A stretch of 64,000 nucleotides of DNA from VRUE01 sp963745915 (GTDB taxonomy: Bacteria > Actinomycetota > Thermoleophilia > Solirubrobacterales > 70-9). Every line of letters begins with the position of its first letter. The stretch's first letter is position 1. The stretch is taken from positions 558,001 to 622,000 of the forward strand of contig CAVUZA010000002.1 of NCBI GenBank assembly GCA_963745915.1, read 5' to 3'. Below, piece by piece: positions 34,952 through 42,537 of this stretch. The translations under genes and the position numbers were made by a program. The notes beneath the pieces were generated by a model, which was not told the origin of the DNA, ran no database searches, and worked only from the letters and a program-made list of their open reading frames with translations.

Positions 34952-35722
34952 CTACGTGGACGTGTGCAGGGCCGAGGCGGCGAGGCCGGCGAGGGCGCCG
35001 ACGGCGGCGCCGACGAGGCCGGCGAAGGGGTCGGCGGCGGAGTCGAAGATCGGCAGCGCGAGGAGGACGGCGGCAGCGATCACGACGCCGATCGTGTCGT
35101 AGTCCTCGTCGATCGCCCCGTGCGCCTCGGCCCGGCGCAGGGCGAACCAGGCGGCGAGGGCGCCGAGCGCCATCCCGTTGCCGCCGGCGATCACCTCAGT
35201 CTCGCCGCGGCCGTTGGCGATGCCGCTGGCGGCCAGCATCCCGAGCGCCCCGCAGGCGAGCAGCAGCAGCGCCGTCGCCGGCGTGCCGAGCCGGCGCTCG
35301 ACCCCGGTGGCGAAGATCGCCAGCCCGACCGCGACCACGAACAGGTAGCCGACGTCAACGTAGGCGAAGGGGGCGGTGAGGAAGCGCCACCACTGGTCCT
35401 CGAAGGGGACGACGATCCCGCCGAAGGTCTCGATCGCGTTGCCGCTCGCCTTCTGCACCAGCAGCAGGGCGGCGGAGGCGAGGATCGCGGCCGCGGTCGC
35501 GTAGGGGCGCAGGGCGGCGCCCTCGGCCCGCGCCCGGCGCGGCAGGCGGAGCCGCGGCCAGCGGCGCGGCTGCTTGGGCTGCGCCTCGAGCCCGTCGCCG
35601 CGGCGCTCGAGCTTCGGCGCCCGCTTGCGCAGGCGGTGGCCGCAGTAGGGGCACTCGGTCACGTAGGGACTGACCTCGGAGCCGCAGTGCTTGCAGACGA
35701 CGCTGAGCTCAGTCTCGCTCAT
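34952..35722 (-). CDS. Zinc-ribbon rhomboid-like membrane protein, probably catalytically inactive
   Basis: The 256-residue protein starts MSETELSVVCKHCG. A C-x2-C ... C-x2-C zinc ribbon (10-29) is followed by a basic linker and about six membrane helices (about 75-250) in rhomboid arrangement (WWRFLTAPFAYVDVGYLF, VERRLGTPATALL). The active-site position, normally G-x-S-G, reads GGNGMALG, with Asn in place of the catalytic Ser, and the catalytic His is not evident. This suggests an inactive rhomboid homologue acting in binding or trafficking rather than cleavage. Confidence 0.8.
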   Translation of the reverse strand: MSETELSVVCKHCGSEVSPYVTECPYCGHRLRKRAPKLERRGDGLEAQPKQPRRWPRLRLPRRARAEGAALRPYATAAAILASAALLLVQKASGNAIETFGGIVVPFEDQWWRFLTAPFAYVDVGYLFVVAVGLAIFATGVERRLGTPATALLLLACGALGMLAASGIANGRGETEVIAGGNGMALGALAAWFALRRAEAHGAIDEDYDTIGVVIAAAVLLALPIFDSAADPFAGLVGAAVGALAGLAASALHTST

Positions 35723-35822
35723 GGTCGTTCGAGGATACCCCCGCGGGCGAGCGCGGGAGACGGGGCGGCGGTGACATACTGCGCTGGCACCCGATTTCAG
35801 TGGACCCGAGGAGGAAAACAGC

Positions 35823-36743
35823 GTGGAGTTGAAGAGCCTGACCGAGCAGAAATCTCTGCTGGCGACCCTGGCCCCCGGCAAACGAGCGCGCCTGCGGCGA
35901 CTGCTCTTCGAGTTTGGCCCCGGCAACGGCACCCTGATGCTGCTGCCGATCGACCAGGGGATCGAGCACGGCCCGCGCGACTTCTTCCCCAACCCGGACT
36001 CCAAGGACCCCGACTACCAGTTCCGGCTCGCCGCCGAGGCCGGCTACTCGGCGCTCGCCTGCCAGATCGGGATGGCCAGCAAGTACTACCCCGACTACGC
36101 CGGCCAGGTGCCGCTGATCCTCAAGGTCAACGGCAAGACCGACGTCCCCTCCTCGGCCAAGGCCTTCTCGACCTGCAACGCCAGCGTCGAGGACGCGGTG
36201 CGGCTCGGCGCCGACGCGGTCGGCTACACGCTCTACGTCGGCTCGCCGCGCCAGGACGAGGATCTCGCCCAGCTGCGCACCGTGCGCGAGGACTGCGACC
36301 GCTTCGGCATGCCGCTGATCGTCTGGTCCTACCCGCGCGGCGAAGCGATCGAGGCCAAGGGCGGCCAGAACTCCTTCTACGCGATCGACTACGCGGCGCG
36401 GATGGCGATGGAGATGGGCGCCGACGTGGTCAAGCTCAACATGCCGAAGATCGACCCCGAGAAGGACAAGGACGCCCCCGCGCCCTACAACGAGATGCAG
36501 GTCGACGAGGCCGAGGCGATCCGCCAGTGCGTCGAGTCGGCGGGCCGCTCGCTGGTCGTCCTCTCCGGCGGCTCCAAGGTCGACGACGAGACTGTGCTCA
36601 CCCACTGCCGCGAGATCATGCAGGCGGGCGGCTCCGGCGTGATCTTCGGCCGCAACGTCTGGCAGCGCGAGTGGAACGAGGCGCTGGAGATCATCGCCTC
36701 GATCAAGGAGACGCTGCTCTCCAGCGTCAAGCGCATCCCGTAA
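35823..36743 (+). CDS. Class I fructose-bisphosphate aldolase (DhnA/FbaB type)
   Basis: A 306-residue TIM barrel of the archaeal-type class I family. It has LLPIDQGIEHGPRDFF near the N-terminus, the Schiff-base Lys in ADVVKLNMPK, and phosphate-binding VLSGGSKVDDE and GSGVIFGRNVWQR. GTG at 35823 has GAGGAGG about 8 bases upstream. Predicted reaction: fructose 1,6-bisphosphate to dihydroxyacetone phosphate plus glyceraldehyde 3-phosphate, in glycolysis and gluconeogenesis. A perfect palindrome lies 6 bases after the stop. The gene is not linked to other glycolytic genes except the more distant enolase. Confidence 0.9.
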   Translation: MELKSLTEQKSLLATLAPGKRARLRRLLFEFGPGNGTLMLLPIDQGIEHGPRDFFPNPDSKDPDYQFRLAAEAGYSALACQIGMASKYYPDYAGQVPLILKVNGKTDVPSSAKAFSTCNASVEDAVRLGADAVGYTLYVGSPRQDEDLAQLRTVREDCDRFGMPLIVWSYPRGEAIEAKGGQNSFYAIDYAARMAMEMGADVVKLNMPKIDPEKDKDAPAPYNEMQVDEAEAIRQCVESAGRSLVVLSGGSKVDDETVLTHCREIMQAGGSGVIFGRNVWQREWNEALEIIASIKETLLSSVKRIP

Positions 36744-36749
36744 CGGAGG

Positions 36750-36794
36750 GGTGCAACGCGTTTCGGCTCTCGGAGGACCGAAACGCGTTGCACC
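36750..36794. terminator. Perfect 17-bp palindrome after the aldolase gene
   Basis: GGTGCAACGCGTTTCGG and its exact complement CCGAAACGCGTTGCACC around an 11-base spacer. It probably works as the aldolase terminator. It ends 10 bases before the next gene's start and belongs to the wider set of long palindromes in this region. Confidence 0.55.
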
Positions 36795-36804
36795 GAGCTG
36801 AGTC

Positions 36805-37302
36805 TTGAAGCGGCGGGGTGAGATCGGCAGCCTGGTGTTGCTGGTCGTCGTCGCGCTGCTGATCGTGCGGCCCTGGGAGCGGGGACGGGACGAGGGGCCG
36901 GCCGCCGCCGACGCCTTCGTCACCCGGGTGGTCGACGGCGACACGATCGAGGTGCGGATCGGCGGCGCGGTCGAGGACGTCCGCTACATCGGCGTCGACA
37001 CGCCGGAGACGGTCAAGCCCGACACCCCGGTGCAGTGCTTCGGACCGCAGGCCTCGGCCTTCAACCACGCGACGGTCGAGCGCCGCCGGGTGCGGCTGGT
37101 CTTCGGCGAGGAGCGGCGCGACGTCTACGGCCGGCTGCTGGCCTACGTCTACCTCGACGGCCGCTTCGTCAACGCCGCCCTCGTCCGCCGCGGCCTGGCG
37201 CGGACGCTGACGATCCCGCCCAACGACCGCTTCGCGCCGCTGCTGCGGCGCCTCGAGCGACGCGCCGCGCGGGCCGGCAGAGGGCTCTGGGGCGCCTGCT
37301 GA
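36805..37302 (+). CDS. Membrane-anchored staphylococcal-nuclease-like (SNase) protein
   Basis: A 165-residue protein with TTG start. An N-terminal membrane helix (SLVLLVVVALLIV, about 9-21) anchors an SNase OB-fold domain (about 35-160). Motifs are VDGDTIEV, RYIGVDTPE (catalytic Arg/Glu region) and EERRDVYGRLLAYVY (second catalytic Arg). The length fits the minimal thermonuclease domain. Probably an extracellular or surface calcium-dependent nuclease for DNA and RNA scavenging. Confidence 0.85.
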   Translation: MKRRGEIGSLVLLVVVALLIVRPWERGRDEGPAAADAFVTRVVDGDTIEVRIGGAVEDVRYIGVDTPETVKPDTPVQCFGPQASAFNHATVERRRVRLVFGEERRDVYGRLLAYVYLDGRFVNAALVRRGLARTLTIPPNDRFAPLLRRLERRAARAGRGLWGAC

Positions 37303-37394
37303 GCGCCCTCCCGTCGTGACCGATCGCACATTTCCTCCCCTGCAAGCTCTCGTGCGCCTCTGCTACGGTCCGCGACGGCCTGCGGGCCCGATCT

Positions 37395-37634
37395 ATGCGA
37401 ATGCGTCAGAGCATCTCCCAGTTCGAGGTTGCCTTCGAGCAGGAGACATCCCTCGAGCGGCACCGCCGCGAGCAGCTGCGGCGCCGGGCCGCCAACCGCT
37501 CGCGCGCGCGCCGGATCAACCGCAGCCAGCAGGAGAGCAAGGTGCGCTTCAGCGTCCTCGCCGTCTGCCTCACCGTCACCGTCGTCGTGGTCGTCGTCTC
37601 GATGTTCGAGGCGCTGGCCTTCCTGATGGCCTAG
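37395..37634 (+). CDS. Small single-pass membrane protein (79 aa)
   Basis: The N-terminal half is polar and very basic (ERHRREQLRRRAANRSRARR). The C-terminal half is one hydrophobic helix (VLAVCLTVTVVVVVVSMF, about 55-72). No family is recognised. It is compact, on the same strand as its neighbours, with the strong third-position GC of core genes, so probably real. Confidence 0.6.
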   Translation: MRMRQSISQFEVAFEQETSLERHRREQLRRRAANRSRARRINRSQQESKVRFSVLAVCLTVTVVVVVVSMFEALAFLMA

Positions 37635-37684
37635 TGCCCGGGTCCATGCGCACGACCGCCCCGGTTGAATAGACTCGCCCGCCG

Positions 37685-38293
37685 ATGGCACGCCGATCGC
37701 TGAAGCCACAGCTGAACCAGATTCGCGCCTGGGTCCGCCAGGGCCGTACCGACGCCTGGATCGCCCACCAGCTCGAAGTCAGCGCCTCCGAGCTGCGCGA
37801 GTTCCGCAAGCAGCACGGCTTCACCCCCGACGAGGAAGACACCGGGGCCGAAGTCGACCTGCGCGACGAGATCGAGGCCGAGATCGAGGCCGCCGCGGCC
37901 GAGGAGCCCGAGGAGGAGCCCGACGACGAGGGCGCCGACGAGGAGGGCGACGAAGACGAGGACGGCGAAGGCGACGAGCGTGGCGAGCGCCGCGAGCGCA
38001 GCCGGGCACCGCGCCAGGGCGGCGGCGAAGGTGGCGGCGACGGCGGCGAGCGCCCCAAACGGCGCCGCAGGCGAGGCCGGCGCGGAGGCCGCGGCCGGCG
38101 CAAAGAGCTGCAGGCGAGCTTCGACCACGGCGAGACCGACGGCTACGGCCTCTGGCTCGACCCGGCGGTCAAGGACAACCCGGTCTACGCCGAGCACTGG
38201 GCGGGCAAGCGGGCGGTCAGCGTCCGCATCGAGGCGGATCAGATCGTGATCCGGCGTGCCGGAGAGTCGGGCGAGTCCTCCGACAGGGACTAG
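37685..38293 (+). CDS. HTH-like protein with acidic and RGG-rich central region (202 aa)
   Basis: The N-terminus (about 1-45: LKPQLNQIRAWVRQGRTDAWIAHQLEVSASELREFRKQ) reads as a helix-turn-helix. A strongly acidic stretch (about 50-95) follows, then an Arg/Gly-rich basic stretch (about 96-140) like nucleic-acid-binding RGG regions, and a folded C-terminal segment (FDHGETDGYGLWLDPAV ... RAVSVRIEADQIVIRR). The family is unknown to me. A DNA- or RNA-associated role is inferred from composition. The stop codon lies in the left arm of a long palindrome. Confidence 0.7.
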   Translation: MARRSLKPQLNQIRAWVRQGRTDAWIAHQLEVSASELREFRKQHGFTPDEEDTGAEVDLRDEIEAEIEAAAAEEPEEEPDDEGADEEGDEDEDGEGDERGERRERSRAPRQGGGEGGGDGGERPKRRRRRGRRGGRGRRKELQASFDHGETDGYGLWLDPAVKDNPVYAEHWAGKRAVSVRIEADQIVIRRAGESGESSDRD

Positions 38294-38409
38294 GGGAACC
38301 GGGGCAGTAGGCCCTCACTCAACTTTTTCGAGAAGCCGGTATCGCTGTCGCCCTGGGGAGCGGCCGCGAAAAAGTACAAGCCGTTCGGACCTACTGCCCC
38401 GGTTCCCCT
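38292..38409. repeat. Long palindrome carrying both stop codons of convergent genes
   Basis: Outer arms of 20 bp (38292-38311 and 38390-38409) are exactly complementary. Inside, ACTTTTTCG and CGAAAAAGT also pair. The left arm starts within the stop of the 202-aa gene; the right arm encodes the last codons and the TAG of the glycosyltransferase-like gene. It probably acts as a bidirectional terminator. Confidence 0.65.
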
Positions 38410-40685
38410 GGCGTGTTGGGGACTCGCTGGAGTGGGCGGTTCGCCGGGCCGCAGCTGGTTGGGTCGAGGCGGCCTTGAACTCTCCAGACGGTCGTGGGGC
38501 CGGATCGCTGGATGGGGTCGACCGCCGGCTCACCCTCTAGCCATCCCTCCTCGGGGGATGGGACTGGCTCGCTTGGGTGGAGGAAGTTTAGGAAGGGGGT
38601 TGTGAGGAGGTAGTCGAGGTCGGCGGCGTTGACGGCTTCTCGGAAGGCGGTGCAGGTGGGGATCGCGTTGAAGGCGGCGTGGGGGGCCTTCTCGCCCAGG
38701 TAGACGACGTCGTTGGAGAGGTCGGTGCCGTAGAAGCCGTACTCGAGGAAGCCGGCCGTCGTCCCGGCGAGGCCGATGCGGGCGTCGCTCTGCCCCCTGG
38801 CCCAGCGGTAGGCGCGGTCGAGGTCCATGCCGGGGACGTCGGAACCGGCGGCGAAGCGGGCGCGCAGGTAGTCGCGCTGGACCGGGTAGCCGAGGATGGC
38901 GACCAGCAGGGCGAGGGCGGCGAAGCCGCCGACCAGCAGCGCCCTGCCCCGCCTGCCGCCGCTGGCCCCCGCCCGCCAGAGGATCAGGGCCGGGATCAGG
39001 ACGAAGAGCAGGGCGACGCCCCAGGCGAAGAGGCGATCCGGATCGCGCAGCGCCGCGTCGGCGCGGTCCGTAACCACCAGCACCGCCACCAGCCCCCCCA
39101 CCCAAACCCACCGCCGACGGGCCGAAAACCGACGCATAGCGTCGGTTTTAGGCCCGTCGGCGGCGAGGGGGAGGAGGGCGGCGCCGAGCAGCAGGGCGGG
39201 GATCGCGTAGCGGATGTTGATCCCGAAGCCGGTCGGGGCGCCCTCGGCGCCGGCGGCGCTGAGCGGGGTGAAGAGGTAGGCGAGCAGGCCGAAGAGGGCG
39301 ACGCCGCCGAGCCAGCGCAGGGCCAGGTCGCGGCCGCGCAGCAGGGCGAGCAGGGCGCCGGCGACGGCGCCGGCGAGGACCAGCGGCCAGAGCGCGCCGA
39401 AGGCCTGGTGCAGGCCCGGCTCGAAGTAATCGCGCCAGACGCCGGTGTCGGTCAGGTAGTGGGCGACGCTGAAGTCGGGCCTGCCCTCCTGCAGGCGCTC
39501 GGGGTGGGGCAGCGGCAGCGGCCCGAGGCCGGTCGCCTGCGGCAGCGGGTTGCCGGCGACGATCAGGTTGCGCAGGTACCAGTAGCCGCCGCCGAGCAGG
39601 GCGGGCAGCAGCCACCAGCCCGCCGCCGCCCAGCGCCGGCCGCGGGGCGCGAGGACGACGACCGCGAGCGTGAGCGCAGCGGCGATCGCCACCGCGGTGG
39701 ACTTCGTCCCCACCGCCAGCCCGGCCGCCAGCCCGGCCGCCGCCACCCCCCACCCCAGCGCCGACGTGCCGTCTCCCGGAGGTCGCTTTTGACCTCCGGG
39801 AGACGGCACGTCGCGGCGGTTGGACCAGGCGGTGAGCAGGATCGCGACGGCGGCGAGGAGCAGGGCGGCGGCGACGAGGTCGTTCTTGGCCGCGCCGGGC
39901 TCGCGGACGACCAGCGTGTGGCACTCGAGCAGCACCGCGGTGGCGAGCACGGTCAGGTGGCCGCGGCCGTAGGGGCGGCCGATGCACCAGGCGGCGAGGA
40001 AGGCGAGGCCGAGGAAGCCGAAGTTGAGGAAGAGCGAGAGCGTGTCGCGCTGGGTCAGCAGGATCCCGACCGCGTGCAGGGCCTCGGAGTTCTGCGGGTA
40101 GAGCCAGTTGGTGAAGACGGTCTCGGTGTAGTGCAGCCCGGTGGTCGAGTGCGACTGCACCATCTCCACCGCGAAGGGCATGTGGTACCAGAGCGAGTCG
40201 AAGTTGAAGATCCCTCGATCCAGAGCATCTTTAGCCGTCAAGCCCCAGTGCGCGAACACGACAGCGACGACTCCGATGGTCACGACCCAGGCCAGGGCGT
40301 TCGGGCCGGCGGGTCCTGTCGCGGCAGGGGACCCACCGCCCCCTGCGGTAGCTGAAGCTTCCTCGGGGGCGGTACCCCCTACCGCGCCACCCCCCGGCAG
40401 AAAGCGGTCGCCTGACGGCGAGGGTCCAAGCCACCAGGCGACCGCTCCGGCGAAGAGCAGCGACGAAGCGACCAGGGCCCAAGCGTAGAAGAGCTGGAGG
40501 GACCCGAGGATCTCCGCGAGCCAAAGGAGCAGGGCGATCCCGACGACCGCCTCGACCAGGCGGGCCGGGGCGCCGGTCCAGGACGGGAGCAGGCGCTGGC
40601 GCAGGCGGTGGGCGCTGAAGCCGACCGCGAGCGCGACCGCGCCCAGCAGCGCGACCCCGAGGATGTACGTGCCGGCGCTAACCAC
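38391..40685 (-). CDS. Polytopic membrane protein, glycosyltransferase family 39-like
   Basis: A 764-residue protein with a dozen or more hydrophobic helices over most of its length. It has loops typical of lipid-linked-sugar glycosyltransferases: FDSLWYHMPFAVEMVQS after the first helices (acidic/His active-site-like loop), LYPQNSEALHAVG, and a soluble C-terminal part (about 640-764). GTG start with a GGAGGGGGAGGG run just upstream. Two long palindromes (39111-39163, 39762-39813) lie in frame within the gene and encode basic, low-complexity insertions between helices (near RPPGDGTSAL and GPKTDAMRRF). This suggests that mobile palindromes landed in tolerated loops. Substrate unknown. Confidence 0.8.
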   Translation of the reverse strand: MVSAGTYILGVALLGAVALAVGFSAHRLRQRLLPSWTGAPARLVEAVVGIALLLWLAEILGSLQLFYAWALVASSLLFAGAVAWWLGPSPSGDRFLPGGGAVGGTAPEEASATAGGGGSPAATGPAGPNALAWVVTIGVVAVVFAHWGLTAKDALDRGIFNFDSLWYHMPFAVEMVQSHSTTGLHYTETVFTNWLYPQNSEALHAVGILLTQRDTLSLFLNFGFLGLAFLAAWCIGRPYGRGHLTVLATAVLLECHTLVVREPGAAKNDLVAAALLLAAVAILLTAWSNRRDVPSPGGQKRPPGDGTSALGWGVAAAGLAAGLAVGTKSTAVAIAAALTLAVVVLAPRGRRWAAAGWWLLPALLGGGYWYLRNLIVAGNPLPQATGLGPLPLPHPERLQEGRPDFSVAHYLTDTGVWRDYFEPGLHQAFGALWPLVLAGAVAGALLALLRGRDLALRWLGGVALFGLLAYLFTPLSAAGAEGAPTGFGINIRYAIPALLLGAALLPLAADGPKTDAMRRFSARRRWVWVGGLVAVLVVTDRADAALRDPDRLFAWGVALLFVLIPALILWRAGASGGRRGRALLVGGFAALALLVAILGYPVQRDYLRARFAAGSDVPGMDLDRAYRWARGQSDARIGLAGTTAGFLEYGFYGTDLSNDVVYLGEKAPHAAFNAIPTCTAFREAVNAADLDYLLTTPFLNFLHPSEPVPSPEEGWLEGEPAVDPIQRSGPTTVWRVQGRLDPTSCGPANRPLQRVPNTPGEPGQ
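39111..39163. repeat. Palindrome, family 1 (inside the membrane-protein gene)
   Basis: 25-bp arms (39111-39135 and 39139-39163) pair at 24 positions around ATA. The core GGGCC-x-AAAACCGACGC-ATA-GCG is shared with the palindrome at 48820-48868, so these are two copies of one repeat family. Confidence 0.8.
39762..39813. repeat. Perfect 23-bp palindrome inside the membrane-protein gene
   Basis: Arms 39762-39784 and 39791-39813 are exactly complementary with a GCTTTT loop. It lies in the coding frame and encodes a short Pro/Gly-rich loop. Confidence 0.8.
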
Positions 40686-40697
40686 CCTCCCCCTCCG

Positions 40698-40744
40698 TTC
40701 CGGTGCGCTTTATGTGGCTATAGCCGGCAAAAGGCGCACCGGAA
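40698..40744. repeat. Palindrome, family 2, between ftsB-like and membrane-protein genes
   Basis: TTCCGGTGCGC and GCGCACCGGAA close a 47-base hairpin containing TTTATG and an inner GGCTATAGCC. The same ends recur at 55998 and 56961. It may double as terminator of the ftsB-like gene. Confidence 0.75.
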
Positions 40745-40760
40745 GGGCTGGCGGGGGGGC

Positions 40761-41126
40761 TCAGAGGCCGCGGACCACCAGCGGGCGCTCTTCGGGGGCG
40801 ACCATGCCCTGGGCGCGGGCGCGGGCGTCGAGGACGATCGGGTCGTCGGAGTGCTGGACGCGCCAGTGCAGGGCGGTGTTTTCGTGCTGCACTTCGTGCA
40901 GCTTCTCCTTCGCGTCGCTGGCCGCGGTGTAGGTCTTGACGAAGTCGATCAGCGGGTTGAAGTAGGAGTAGAGGACCGCGGCGAGGACCAGGGTCAGGGC
41001 GATGCGGCCGACGCGGTCCCACTGGACGCGGCTGGCGCCGCGGCGGGCCGCCGGCCGGCGGCGGGCGGCGGGGCGGCGTTTGGCGCCCGCGGCGGGTCGT
41101 CTCCTCGCCTGCGAGCGTGCTGCCAT
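40761..41126 (-). CDS. ftsB: FtsB/DivIC-type septum formation initiator
   Basis: A 121-residue protein. A basic Ala/Arg-rich cytoplasmic N-terminus (1-35), one membrane helix (IALTLVLAAVLYSYF, about 42-57), then a coiled coil (SDAKEKLHEVQHENTALHWRV) and the ending ARAQGMVAPEERPLVVR. Size, topology and position directly downstream of eno match the actinobacterial eno-ftsB arrangement. It would join the FtsL/FtsQ complex at the division septum. The gap to eno is 36 bases, so it is probably co-transcribed. Confidence 0.85.
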   Translation of the reverse strand: MAARSQARRRPAAGAKRRPAARRRPAARRGASRVQWDRVGRIALTLVLAAVLYSYFNPLIDFVKTYTAASDAKEKLHEVQHENTALHWRVQHSDDPIVLDARARAQGMVAPEERPLVVRGL

Positions 41127-41162
41127 GCCCGCTCCTACGCGGTCGAGCCCCGCATTCCTTCA

Positions 41163-42458
41163 CTAACCGGACCGCTGGTGGAAGGCCTGCAGGCCGGGGA
41201 ACTCCGCCGCGGAGCCCAGTTCCTCCTCGATCCGCAGCAGCCGGTTGTACTTGGCGACCCGATCGGAGCGCGAGGGGGCCCCGGTCTTGATCTGGCCGGC
41301 GCCGGTCGCCACCGCGAGGTCGGCGATCGTCGTGTCCTCGGTCTCGCCCGAGCGGTGCGAGATGACCGCGGTGTAGCCGGCCTCGGTCGCGATCCGGATC
41401 GCCTCCAGGGTCTCGCTCAGGGTGCCGATCTGGTTGACCTTGACCAGGATCGAGTTGCCGACCCCGGCCTCGATCCCGCGCCGCAGCCGCTCCGGGTTGG
41501 TGACGAAGAGGTCGTCGCCGACCAGCTGCACGCGCTCGCCGAGCTCGTCGGTGAGCAGCTTCCAGCCGTCCCAGTCCTCCTCGTCCATGCCGTCCTCGAT
41601 CGAGACGATCGGGTAGCGCGAGCAGGCGTCGGCCCAGTAGGCGGCCATCTCGGCCGGGGAGAGCGAGCGCCCCTCGTGCTCGAGCACGTAGGCGCCGCCC
41701 TCGAAGACCTCGCTGGTCGCCGGGTCGAGGGCGATGAAGACGTCGGCGCCGGGCTCATACCCGGCCGCCTCGACCCCGGCCAGCACCGCCTGCAGCGCGG
41801 CCTCGTTGGACTCCAGGTTGGGGGCGAAGCCGCCCTCGTCGCCGACCGCGGTGGCGTGGCCGGCGGCGGCGAGGCTCTTCTTCAGCGCGTGGAAGACCTC
41901 GGTTCCGACCCGCAGGCACTCCGAGAAGCTGCTCGCCCCGGCGGGGACGACCATGAACTCCTGGAAGTCGACCGAGTTGTCGGCGTGGGCGCCGCCGTTG
42001 AGCACGTTCATCATCGGCACCGGCAGCAGGCGCGGCTCGCCGGCGCCGTAGAGGCCGGCCAGGTGGCGGTAGAGCGGCACCCCGGCCTCGGCGGCGACCG
42101 CCTTGGCGGCGGCCAGCGAGACGCCGAGGATCGCGTTGGCCCCGAGCCGGCCCTTGTTGGCGCTGCCGTCGAGCTCGATCATCCGCGCGTCGAGCGCCGT
42201 CTGGTCGGCGGCGTCGGCGCCGCGCAGCGCCGCGGCCAGCTCGCCGTTGACGTTGGCGACCGCCCCCGAGACCCCCTTGCCGGCCCAGGCGTCGCCGCCG
42301 TCGCGCAGCTCGACCGCCTCGAACTCGCCGGTCGAGGCGCCGGAGGGCACCGCGGCCAGGCCGCGGGCGCCGGACTCGAGCGCGACCTCGACCTCGACGG
42401 TCGGGTTGCCGCGCGAGTCGAGGATCTGGCGGGCGTGGATGGAGGCGATCGCGCTCAT
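41163..42458 (-). CDS. eno: Enolase
   Basis: A 431-residue protein starting MSAIASIHARQILDSRGNPT at ATG 42458; longer starts overlap non-coding sequence. Conserved segments are LDSRGNPTVEVEV, SGASTGEFEAVELRD, GANAILGVSLA, the metal-binding Asp/Glu/Asp (VFIALDPATSE, SIEDGMDEEDWDGW, VGDDLFVTNPERL), the catalytic Lys in ILVKVNQIGTL, and the SHRSGETEDTTIADLAV signature. It interconverts 2-phosphoglycerate and phosphoenolpyruvate in the cytoplasm. Order on the minus strand is mfd, SurA-like, eno, ftsB, a familiar actinobacterial block. Confidence 0.97.
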   Translation of the reverse strand: MSAIASIHARQILDSRGNPTVEVEVALESGARGLAAVPSGASTGEFEAVELRDGGDAWAGKGVSGAVANVNGELAAALRGADAADQTALDARMIELDGSANKGRLGANAILGVSLAAAKAVAAEAGVPLYRHLAGLYGAGEPRLLPVPMMNVLNGGAHADNSVDFQEFMVVPAGASSFSECLRVGTEVFHALKKSLAAAGHATAVGDEGGFAPNLESNEAALQAVLAGVEAAGYEPGADVFIALDPATSEVFEGGAYVLEHEGRSLSPAEMAAYWADACSRYPIVSIEDGMDEEDWDGWKLLTDELGERVQLVGDDLFVTNPERLRRGIEAGVGNSILVKVNQIGTLSETLEAIRIATEAGYTAVISHRSGETEDTTIADLAVATGAGQIKTGAPSRSDRVAKYNRLLRIEEELGSAAEFPGLQAFHQRSG

Positions 42459-42537
42459 CGGTTCGGTGGCCGCTGGGGCGCCGCGCGGTGCCCCCACGGG
42501 GGCGCCAGTCTATTCACCGCCGCGGCCGGGCGCGGCG

